From positions 1-9,144 of the forward strand of contig RGGS01000033.1 of NCBI GenBank assembly GCA_010024525.1: a stretch of DNA of 9,144 nt. Reading direction: 5' to 3'. The stretch is from Verrucomicrobiota bacterium. Lineage in GTDB: Bacteria > Verrucomicrobiota > Verrucomicrobiia > Methylacidiphilales > Verrucolacustridaceae. The number at the start of each line of letters is the position of its first letter. Within the stretch, counting starts at the first letter, position 1. Positions 1-5,950 of this stretch are shown here, in pieces. The notes beneath the pieces were generated by a model, which was not told where the DNA came from, made no database searches, and was given only the letters and a program-made list of their open reading frames with translations. The position numbers were made by a program, and so were the translations under genes.

Positions 1-7
1 CGCCTTT

Positions 8-1387
8 TTAGGTGGTCTGCTGGTAGGCGGATTCCACCCGATCCGCCACATCCCGGAACTGACTGTCAATTTCGTAGATCTTTTTAAACTCCTCGAGGGC
101 CTCTGATTTTTTCCCCATCTCATCCAGAACGATGCCAAGGTTGTAAATTGCGTCTTTTTTCACGTTGTCCATGGCCACGATTTCGCTGGCGGCGAGGGCG
201 TACTGCTTGGCTGCCAGATCAAGCATGCGGCGCTTATGATAAGAGAGCCCCAAAAGGTTCAGGGCCCGATGCCGGACCGAAGGTTGTCGTAAGGCCTGTT
301 GCAGTTCCGGCACGGCCTCTTTGTCGAAACCGCTGTCGATCAAGGCCTCGCCCAACTCAAAACGGTATTGCAGGTCATTTGGATACCGGGTCACGCGCTC
401 GCGGGCCCCTTCCAAAACCAAGCCTTTTTTTCTCCCGGCAATTTCCGCCACGGTGTTGGCGTCAGAACCGGCGGCGCGGGCCTGCTCCAATTCAGAATCC
501 AGCAGGGACAGGCGAAGCCGGAAGACCGCTTTTTCCAGATTGGGGTCGGTTTTCTGCGCCAACTCATGGGCGAATTGGAACCATTGCAGGGCATGCTCCA
601 AAGCGCCCTGTTGTTCACATAATTCAGCAATCTGTCGGGCCAGGGTGACGTTTTGCGGCTCTGCCTCAAACTGGGCGTGGAGTCGGGCCAACTGATCCGC
701 CAGGGCCTCGGCACTTTTCACAACCTTCGAGGCGGACTCCAAGGCCAAGGCTTCGTCCTTGTTACGGAGAGAGTCCCGGAAGTCGGTGGACTTTTCCCAG
801 CCACCTTCCTGGGAGGCACTCATCGCGCTACAATCCTTCATTCCTTTCAGGGCCTCTCCATCCGTGGGATTTATTTCCATGATGGTCTGATACACGTCCC
901 TGGCTTTGGTCATCTGCTTGGCCGCAATCAGGGCTCGGGCCAGGCCATGGAGGTTTTGGGTATCCTGGGGTCTGGCCGCGCGGATGGTCTCGTGGGCAAA
1001 GATGGCGGTTCCCGGCAGATCATTGGCCAAGGCCAGTTCCGCCAAAGCCCCGTTGGCTTGGGGGCTTTGGGGATCGATGGATAAAGCCTCTTCCAGTTTC
1101 GCCAAACCCGAGCCCAGGGACTTTCCAGCTGCGGATTTGGCCTGCATCACCATGGGGGCGATTTTCACCGAAGCCATGCCTTTTTCGATCTTCGAGGCTG
1201 ATTTGGCCTTGCTCAATTGGGCCGCCCGCAGAAGTTTCCGTCCCTCCAAAAAGCCGGGGGCCGCCTCCAACACCGGCGGTAGCAGCATCAGAATGTAATC
1301 ATGGTTCTGCCGGCTCAATGCGTCCTTCGCCTTGCGGAAGGCCTCCTGTTGGGGAGGTGTTAGCTGACTGGAGACGACTTCGGGCAT
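8..1387 (-). CDS. TPR-repeat protein of unknown function, cytosolic
   Basis: This is a complete 459-residue protein starting at ATG 1387 and ending with TAA. It has no signal peptide or membrane segment, so it is probably cytosolic. Helical TPR-like pairs are visible at about residues 14-47, 93-138 (KLEEALSIDPQSPQAN), 144-178 (ARDVYQTIMEINPTDGEAL), 228-280, 327-368, 374-406 and 412-445 (YNLGIVLDEMGKKSEALEE). Between the first and second repeats is a Lys/Ala/Ser-rich linker (57-92). Another non-TPR segment at 186-225 contains GGWEKSTDFRDSLRNK. TPRs are protein-protein scaffolds, so no reaction can be assigned. The overall plan (N-terminal TPR, basic linker, GGWE-type segment, C-terminal TPRs) resembles a conserved hypothetical family I associate with Verrucomicrobiota; this is recognition from memory. 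The gene is divergent from the plsY operon. No Shine-Dalgarno sequence precedes the start. Instead, a possible hairpin at 1393-1422 ends 5 nt upstream of the ATG. Confidence 0.9.
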   Translation of the reverse strand: MPEVVSSQLTPPQQEAFRKAKDALSRQNHDYILMLLPPVLEAAPGFLEGRKLLRAAQLSKAKSASKIEKGMASVKIAPMVMQAKSAAGKSLGSGLAKLEEALSIDPQSPQANGALAELALANDLPGTAIFAHETIRAARPQDTQNLHGLARALIAAKQMTKARDVYQTIMEINPTDGEALKGMKDCSAMSASQEGGWEKSTDFRDSLRNKDEALALESASKVVKSAEALADQLARLHAQFEAEPQNVTLARQIAELCEQQGALEHALQWFQFAHELAQKTDPNLEKAVFRLRLSLLDSELEQARAAGSDANTVAEIAGRKKGLVLEGARERVTRYPNDLQYRFELGEALIDSGFDKEAVPELQQALRQPSVRHRALNLLGLSYHKRRMLDLAAKQYALAASEIVAMDNVKKDAIYNLGIVLDEMGKKSEALEEFKKIYEIDSQFRDVADRVESAYQQTT

Positions 1388-1486
1388 AAGAAGGAAAACC
1401 TATCCCAAAGAGGTAGGTTTCCAAAATAAAAATTGCAAACAGGGTTTTCCTTGCGCAAGGGGGCGCTCTCGTCCAATCCCGCAAGG
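1388..1486. promoter_or_regulatory. Divergent intergenic region between TPR gene and plsY operon
   Basis: This 99-nt gap separates two divergent transcription units and must hold, or overlap, both promoters. It has an AT-rich core at 1421-1438 (CCAAAATAAAAATTGCAA) and an 8-bp palindrome TTGCGCAA at 1451-1458. I could not find a convincing -35/-10 pair with 16-18 bp spacing on either strand, so no hexamers are called. The region also contains the inverted elements described in the repeat entry for 1391-1452. Confidence 0.5.
1391..1452. repeat. Three related inverted elements (AAGGAAAACC / GGTTTCC / GGTTTTCCTT)
   Basis: AAGGAAAACC at 1391-1400 has an exact 10-bp inverted copy, GGTTTTCCTT, at 1443-1452. 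A third element between them, TAGGTTTCC at 1414-1422, pairs with GGAAAACCTA at 1393-1402 with one bulged A and an 11-nt loop. The first element can therefore pair either with the middle one (short hairpin) or with the distal one (long hairpin), but not both. The layout could be an operator repeated in both orientations or a leader with alternative structures; the sequence alone does not decide. On the minus strand the short hairpin sits immediately before the TPR start codon. Confidence 0.5.
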
Positions 1487-2092
1487 ATGCAATCGCATAT
1501 GGTCTCCTTGGGATTGGCCTTCCTGCTGGGGTCCCTTCCTTTCGGTTTTTGGTTAGGCCGCCTGAAGGGGGTGGACGTTCGCAAGCAGGGGAGTGGCAAC
1601 ATCGGAGCCACCAACGTCGGCCGGATCCTCGGGCGCGGATGGGGATATCTGGTCTTTGTGCTCGATTTCGGCAAAGGGTGGCTCGCGGTTTGGGTGGCGC
1701 GCGCATGGGGGGATCCGGTCGACCCGTGGGTGGTGACGGCAGGGCTCTTTGCCGTTCTGGGACATGTGTTCACCCCGTGGGTGGGCTTTCGAGGCGGTAA
1801 AGGGGTGGCAACTTCGGCCGGGGTGCTCTTGGCGTTAACCCCGTTGGTCGGCTTGCTGGTAGCCGCGGTTTGGGGGGGTGCCTTTCTTGTGGGTCGTATC
1901 GTGTCCGTCGCCTCCCTTCTCGCCGCCACCGCGTTTCCTCTTCTGGTTCACCAGTTGGATCCCAACCGACCGGCCCTGCAGTGCGCTGCCTGGGTGTTGG
2001 CTTTGCTCGTCTGGGTGCGGCATCGTGACAACCTGATGAGACTCTTTCAGGGAAAAGAAAACGGATTCCGAAAGAAGAACAAAAAAACATGA
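1487..2092 (+). CDS. plsY: Glycerol-3-phosphate acyltransferase PlsY (acyl-phosphate dependent)
   Basis: PlsY is an integral membrane enzyme that transfers an acyl group from acyl-phosphate (made by PlsX, not in this window) to sn-glycerol-3-phosphate, giving lysophosphatidate. From ATG 1487 the protein is 201 residues, close to E. coli PlsY. All three conserved loops are present: GSLPFGFWLGRLKG followed by QGSGNIGATNVGRILG; GHVFTPWVGFRGGKGVATSAG; and the C-terminal VRHRDNLMRLFQGKENG. Several hydrophobic segments separate them, including LTPLVGLLVAAVWGGAFLVG. The C-terminus is lysine rich (RKKNKKT). The start is uncertain: ATG 1499 (MVSLGLAFLLGS) is equally open, and the frame extends upstream to a TTG at 1433. 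I prefer 1487 because the distance to the GS loop matches the family. The stop overlaps the gpsA start as ATGA, so the pair is probably translationally coupled. The product of GpsA is the substrate of PlsY. Confidence 0.95.
   Translation: MQSHMVSLGLAFLLGSLPFGFWLGRLKGVDVRKQGSGNIGATNVGRILGRGWGYLVFVLDFGKGWLAVWVARAWGDPVDPWVVTAGLFAVLGHVFTPWVGFRGGKGVATSAGVLLALTPLVGLLVAAVWGGAFLVGRIVSVASLLAATAFPLLVHQLDPNRPALQCAAWVLALLVWVRHRDNLMRLFQGKENGFRKKNKKT
2080..2092 (+). other. A7 run at the plsY/gpsA ATGA overlap
   Basis: The last plsY codons read AAC AAA AAA ACA TGA, with seven consecutive A residues at 2081-2087. The gpsA ATG begins at 2089, in the -1 frame relative to plsY. A -1 slip on the A run would therefore bypass the plsY stop and read straight into gpsA as a fusion. 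The A-rich tract (AAAGAAGAAC at 2071-2080) also serves as a purine-rich ribosome-binding region for gpsA. The overlap is certain; slippage is a hypothesis only. Confidence 0.6.
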
Positions 2093-2985
2093 ACATCTCG
2101 ATCTTGGGCAAAGGCGCATGGGGACTGGCCATGGGAGAACTTCTGCAAGCCCAAGGGCACCAGATCGAGTGGCTGGACAAGAGGCATGACAAAATTTCCG
2201 ATGGGTGCGAGGTGATCATCATTGCGCTTCCCACTCAGGCGGTCCGGGAAGTCTTGCAGCGTTTGAAAATCAAGTCCGCGAAAATTCCGGTCATCAGTTT
2301 AAGCAAGGGAATCGATATCGAGACCGGCCAGCGCATCAGCCAGATGGTGGCCCTGCGGTGGCCGGACTCTCCCTTCGTGGCCCTTTCCGGCCCAAGCTTG
2401 GCCGGCGAAATCCGCAGGCAAGTACCCACCGCCATGGTTGCCGCCAGCCTTGGTGACGAGTGGGCCAGCCAAGTGCAGCAGATTTTTCACGGCCCCTTTC
2501 TCCGCGTGTATCGCTCCCGGGATTTGGCGGGTGTGGAGTGGGGCGGTGCTCTCAAAAATATCTATGCTTTGGCGGCCGGAATGTGCGCCGGCTTAGGCTT
2601 GGGGGAAAATAGTCTGGCAGGTCTCGTTACCCGCAGCCTAAGGGAGATGACCCGGATTGCCGTTCATTTTGGAGCGCAAGAATCAACCCTCCACGGCCTG
2701 AGCGGAATGGGAGATTTGGTTTTAACTTCCTACAGCCATGCCAGCCGGAATCGACGGGTAGGCGAGCGTCTGGGAACTGGGGACCCTTTGGAGAAAGCCT
2801 TGGCCTCGGTTGAGGGAATCTGCGAAGGCGTTCCTTCGACCCAGGCTCTGCACCGCATTCTTCAATCCCAGGCGGTGGAGGCCCCTGTGGCAGAGGAACT
2901 CTATCAGATTCTTTTCAAGGGCAAGCCTCCCAAGCAAGCTTTGTTGTCCCTTCTTTCACGTGATCCAAAAGAGGAGAGGGAATAG
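2089..2985 (+). CDS. gpsA: Glycerol-3-phosphate dehydrogenase [NAD(P)+], compact form
   Basis: This soluble enzyme interconverts dihydroxyacetone phosphate and sn-glycerol-3-phosphate with NAD(P)H, supplying PlsY. The protein is 298 residues. Visible motifs are the Rossmann GKGAWG (7-12), LSKG (71-74), GPSLAGEI (101-108), the catalytic lysine K156 in GGALKNIYALAAGM, GLGLGENSLAGLVTRSLREM (168-187), GMGDLVL with D209, and the phosphate-binding SRNRR (219-223). The C-terminal helical domain is complete (EGVPST, APVAEELYQILF). The oddity is in the Rossmann domain. After GHQIEWLDKR (23-32) it runs almost directly into SDGCEVIIIALPTQ (37-50). Aligned by eye with E. coli GpsA, about 31 residues are missing, including the helix and the Asn...(Y/F)LP loop found in most family members. 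The reading frame across this point is clean. The ATG overlaps the plsY stop. The family assignment is firm; kinetic consequences of the deletion are unknown. Confidence 0.95.
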   Translation: MNISILGKGAWGLAMGELLQAQGHQIEWLDKRHDKISDGCEVIIIALPTQAVREVLQRLKIKSAKIPVISLSKGIDIETGQRISQMVALRWPDSPFVALSGPSLAGEIRRQVPTAMVAASLGDEWASQVQQIFHGPFLRVYRSRDLAGVEWGGALKNIYALAAGMCAGLGLGENSLAGLVTRSLREMTRIAVHFGAQESTLHGLSGMGDLVLTSYSHASRNRRVGERLGTGDPLEKALASVEGICEGVPSTQALHRILQSQAVEAPVAEELYQILFKGKPPKQALLSLLSRDPKEERE

Positions 2986-2992
2986 CCTGGAA

Positions 2993-3018
2993 TCCGTGTT
3001 CGACCTCTGCCTCACGGA
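2993..3018 (+). promoter_or_regulatory. Possible small hairpin before the VOC gene
   Basis: TCCGTG at 2993-2998 and CACGGA at 3013-3018 form a perfect 6-bp inverted repeat with a 14-nt loop in the 50-nt gap after gpsA. The right arm overlaps the start of the purine-rich GGAAGGGA (3016-3023), the only Shine-Dalgarno-like sequence for the next gene, so the fold could partly mask it. No U-tract follows, so it is not an intrinsic terminator. A 6-bp stem can easily arise by chance. Confidence 0.25.
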
Positions 3019-3035
3019 AGGGAATGATGAGTGGC

Positions 3036-3440
3036 ATGAAAGTTAGCCGTTGGCTCCACACAAGATTCCGAGTGAACGATCTCGAGTCATCCCTTCGTTT
3101 TTACACCCAGGTTCTTGGATTGAAGGAAATCTCCCGCAGCACATCGCCGCGAGGCAGTACTTTGGTTTTTCTCCAACCTTCTGGCGGTGGGGAGATGCTG
3201 GAACTTTGTCATTTTCCGGCCTCGGGTCCGGTGCAGGTTCCTCCGGATCTTGTCCATATTGCCCTTGAGGTGGACGATTTGGATGCTTTTGGAAAGCATG
3301 CCGGCTCGTTGGGTTATCCTTGGTCGGACGGCCCCACCCGGACGGGAAGGGGGACCCGGTTTGCTTTCTTGGATGCTCCGGAGGGGTACGAGGTGGAAAT
3401 CATCGAAAGTGCCGGGAAATCTGGTAACCATTCTCCATGA
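3036..3440 (+). CDS. VOC-family protein, glyoxalase I (lactoylglutathione lyase)-like
   Basis: From ATG 3036 the protein is 134 residues, the same size class as E. coli GloA, and consists of the two betaalphabetabetabeta modules of the vicinal-oxygen-chelate fold. It starts MKVSRWLHTRFRVNDLE and continues LRFYTQVLGLKE, as GloA does. The four expected metal ligands are all visible: His in LHTRFRV, Glu in EMLELC, His in VHIALEV and Glu in GYEVEII. Glyoxalase I converts the hemithioacetal of methylglyoxal and a thiol to a lactoyl thioester. The loop between the MLEL and VHIAL strands is a little shorter than in GloA, so another VOC activity cannot be excluded. ATGs at 3024 and 3027 are also in frame, but they abut the GGAAGGGA at 3016-3023, whereas 3036 lies 12 nt after it and fits the family N-terminus. 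The TGA overlaps the rpe ATG (ATGA). Its place between gpsA and rpe suggests triose phosphate metabolism. Confidence 0.85.
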   Translation: MKVSRWLHTRFRVNDLESSLRFYTQVLGLKEISRSTSPRGSTLVFLQPSGGGEMLELCHFPASGPVQVPPDLVHIALEVDDLDAFGKHAGSLGYPWSDGPTRTGRGTRFAFLDAPEGYEVEIIESAGKSGNHSP

Positions 3441-4123
3441 CCAGTCGGCCTATCATGATCGCCCCCTCGATCCTGGCCGCCGATTTGGGCCGGATTGAGC
3501 AGGAGGCCGAGAGAATCAAATCCAGCGGGGCGGAGTGGGTCCACATCGACATCATGGACGGGCATTTTGTGCCCAACATATCTTTTGGGGCCAACATGGT
3601 CCGGACCCTGCGCAAGGCCATGGGGGATGTGACCCTGGATGTCCACCTGATGATCGAGCAGCCCGACCGCTATGCCCGAGACTTCATCGAGGCGGGGGCG
3701 GATTGTCTCAATGTCCACCTGGAGGCGCGTCATCAGGTGGCCCGCACCTTGGCCACCATCCGCGAAATGGGTTGCCGCGCGGGCTTGGCCGTCAACCCAC
3801 CGACTTTGCTTAAACACGCCATCCCGCTTTTTCCTCTTTGCGACCAGATTATCCTGATGACGGTGAACCCGGGCTTCGGAGGTCAGGCCTTCATGCCGGA
3901 GGTTTTGCCCAAAATCCGTGAAGCGCGCGAAACCATCCTGCGGCAAAATTTTAACATCGATATCACGGTCGACGGGGGAATCGGGGATGATACGGCTCCA
4001 GGGTGCATTGCTTCGGGCGCCAATGTTCTCGTCGCCGGCACCAGTCTCTTTAAGCAGGACGACCTCAAGCAGGCAGTGGTCAAACTTCGGGCCTCCGCCA
4101 GTTCAGGTTGTGCTTCCGGTTGA
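3437..4123 (+). CDS. rpe: Ribulose-phosphate 3-epimerase
   Basis: Rpe interconverts D-ribulose 5-phosphate and D-xylulose 5-phosphate in the pentose phosphate pathway, using a metal-dependent TIM barrel in the cytosol. The 228-residue protein has the complete set of family motifs. These are IAPSILAAD (8-16, active-site Ser11), VHIDIMDGHFVPNISFG (35-51, metal ligands His36 and Asp38), LDVHLMI (67-73, metal ligand His70), GLAVNPPT (116-123), LMTVNPGFGGQ (140-150), and DITVDGGI (175-182, metal ligand and acid/base Asp179). A phosphate-binding GANVLVAGTSLF follows. The last ten residues (ASASSGCASG) are a small, non-conserved tail. The start ATG overlaps the stop of the preceding VOC gene, which implies coupled translation, and lepA begins 20 nt after the stop. 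All catalytic residues are present, so activity is expected. Confidence 0.96.
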   Translation: MTSRPIMIAPSILAADLGRIEQEAERIKSSGAEWVHIDIMDGHFVPNISFGANMVRTLRKAMGDVTLDVHLMIEQPDRYARDFIEAGADCLNVHLEARHQVARTLATIREMGCRAGLAVNPPTLLKHAIPLFPLCDQIILMTVNPGFGGQAFMPEVLPKIREARETILRQNFNIDITVDGGIGDDTAPGCIASGANVLVAGTSLFKQDDLKQAVVKLRASASSGCASG

Positions 4124-4143
4124 CCCGCTCAGCCTCCCTCCTC

Positions 4144-5946
4144 ATGGAACCTATTCTCACCCGCAACTTCTGCATCATTGCCCACGTCGATCATGGGAAG
4201 ACAACGCTTTCAGACCGACTTCTCCAGGCTACCGGGCTTATTGCCGAGCGGGACATGCAAGCCCAGCTTCTGGACTCCATGGATCTGGAGCGCGAGCGCG
4301 GCATTACGATTAAGGCTCATCCCGTCACCCTGAACTATAAGGCCAAGGACGGAAAAACATATCGGCTAAACCTCATCGACACTCCGGGACACGTTGATTT
4401 TTCGTACGAAGTCTCCCGCTCCTTGGCGGCCTGTGAGGGAGCCTTGCTGGTGGTGGACGCCGCCCAAGGAGTGGAAGCCCAGACCGTCGCCAACGTCCAC
4501 CTTGCCAATAAAGAGGGTCTGACCCTGATTCCCATCATTAACAAGATCGATCTACCCAGTTCCGACATCCCGGGGGTCAAAAGACAATTGGAGGAGATCC
4601 TCGCCATCCCCGGCGAGGAGGCCATTTTGGTCAGTGCCAAGACCGGGCAAGGGATAGGGGATGTCCTCGAGGCGATCGTCGCACGTCTGCCCGCACCCAA
4701 AGGGGCAGACGGCAAAGAGTTGAAGGCCTTGGTTTTTGATAGTGTCTTTGACACGTTCCGCGGAGTCATAGCCTACGTACGCGTAATTTCCGGAGAACTC
4801 ACAGCCGGCACCCCCATCATGCTGATGCAAAGTGGCCGCAAGTATGAGGTGAAAGAGGTCGGCACCTTCAGCCCAAAAATGACGATTGGCAAAAGGCTGG
4901 GCCCCGGGGATTCGGGCTATCTGGTGGCAAATTTAAAAACCACGGCAGAAATTGATATCGGGGACACAATCACCCATGCCATTCATCCGGCCCGGGAACC
5001 TTTGACCGGCTTCCGCAAGGTCCAACCGATGGTATTTTCAGGCCTCTATCCCATCAATACGGATGATTTCGAGAAGCTGAAATTGGCGCTGGGCAAGCTG
5101 CAGGTGAACGATTCATCGCTTGTCTACATTCCCGAAAGCTCCCCGGCGCTGGGATTTGGATTTCGATGCGGCTTCTTGGGGTTGCTGCACATGGAAATCG
5201 TGCAGGAGAGGCTTTCTCGGGAATTCGGGATGGAAGTTCTCTCCACCTACCCCAGCGTGATCTATGAAGTGCGATTAACCAGCGGGAAAATTCTCTCCGT
5301 GGAGAATCCCGTGCAACTCCCGGATCCCAGTGTGATCGAGGAAATTCGGGAACCGATGGTCAATGTCTTCCTGCTTTGCCCGAATGAAAACATCGGGGAT
5401 CTTGTGGCCATGGTCCGGGAAAAAAGGGGAGAGGTGACCAAGACGGATTCGTTGGATGCGAAGCGCGTCATGTTGACGACGGAAATTCCCTTGAGTGAAA
5501 TTCTCGTTGATTTCAGCGACCGGATCAAAAGTATTACGCGGGGGTACGGTTCCATGGATTACGAACATGGTCCGTACCGTGCCGACGACCTGGTGAAACT
5601 GGAGATTCTGGTCAACGGGGAGCCGATGGATGCCTTTTCCTGCATCGTTCATCGGGAGAAAGCTCCGGCGAGGGGAAGGGCGTTGACGGCCAAACTCAAG
5701 GAGGTCATTCCCCCACAACTTTTCAAGGTGGCTCTGCAGGCCGCCATTGGGGGAAAAATTGTCGCCCGGGAAGACGTAAAGAGCATGGGGAAGAACGTGA
5801 CGGCCAAGTGTTATGGTGGTGATATCACCCGAAAACGAAAACTTCTGGAAAAACAGAAAGAGGGCAAGAAACGCATGAAACAGTTCGGTAAGGTAAACAT
5901 CCCCCAGGAAGCCTTTCTGCAGGTCCTCAAGGCCTTCGGAGATTGA
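4144..5946 (+). CDS. lepA: Elongation factor 4 / LepA, ribosome back-translocase GTPase
   Basis: LepA is a translational GTPase that binds the ribosome and remodels stalled or incorrectly translocated complexes. From ATG 4144 the protein is 600 residues (E. coli LepA is 599). G-domain motifs are AHVDHGKT (13-20), ERGITIK (51-57), DTPGHVDF (79-86), NKID (133-136) and SAK (164-166). EF-G-like domains II, III and V follow (GFRCGFLGLLHMEIVQERL; RGYGSMDYE). The LepA-specific C-terminal domain is present, including CYGGDITRKRKLLEKQ and KRMKQFGKVNIPQEAFLQVL. The start was chosen because MEPILTRNFCIIAHVDHGK matches the family N-terminus; an in-frame TTG at 4108 would overlap rpe and add an unconserved extension. 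There is no Shine-Dalgarno sequence: the 11 nt before the ATG are CCTCCCTCCTC, pure pyrimidine. The gene is followed 4 nt later by lepB, reproducing the classical lepA-lepB pairing. Confidence 0.97.
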   Translation: MEPILTRNFCIIAHVDHGKTTLSDRLLQATGLIAERDMQAQLLDSMDLERERGITIKAHPVTLNYKAKDGKTYRLNLIDTPGHVDFSYEVSRSLAACEGALLVVDAAQGVEAQTVANVHLANKEGLTLIPIINKIDLPSSDIPGVKRQLEEILAIPGEEAILVSAKTGQGIGDVLEAIVARLPAPKGADGKELKALVFDSVFDTFRGVIAYVRVISGELTAGTPIMLMQSGRKYEVKEVGTFSPKMTIGKRLGPGDSGYLVANLKTTAEIDIGDTITHAIHPAREPLTGFRKVQPMVFSGLYPINTDDFEKLKLALGKLQVNDSSLVYIPESSPALGFGFRCGFLGLLHMEIVQERLSREFGMEVLSTYPSVIYEVRLTSGKILSVENPVQLPDPSVIEEIREPMVNVFLLCPNENIGDLVAMVREKRGEVTKTDSLDAKRVMLTTEIPLSEILVDFSDRIKSITRGYGSMDYEHGPYRADDLVKLEILVNGEPMDAFSCIVHREKAPARGRALTAKLKEVIPPQLFKVALQAAIGGKIVAREDVKSMGKNVTAKCYGGDITRKRKLLEKQKEGKKRMKQFGKVNIPQEAFLQVLKAFGD

Positions 5947-5950
5947 TGGG

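Noticed and set aside
148..1298. Plus-strand frames opposite the TPR gene (148-648, 653-1084, 906-1298)
   Set aside because: They are antisense to a coherent TPR protein and look like GC-biased shadows rich in Arg, Pro and Gly.
1433..1486. TTG-initiated N-terminal extension of PlsY
   Set aside because: The extra residues are not part of the PlsY family plan and the region carries the inverted intergenic elements; ATG 1487 or 1499 fits better.
3314..3946. 210-residue open frame on the minus strand opposite VOC and rpe
   Set aside because: Both plus-strand genes are certain; the antisense translation is low-complexity and shows no motif.
4108..4143. TTG-initiated extension of LepA overlapping rpe
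   Set aside because: It adds 12 unconserved residues before the canonical N-terminus, which aligns with LepA from ATG 4144.
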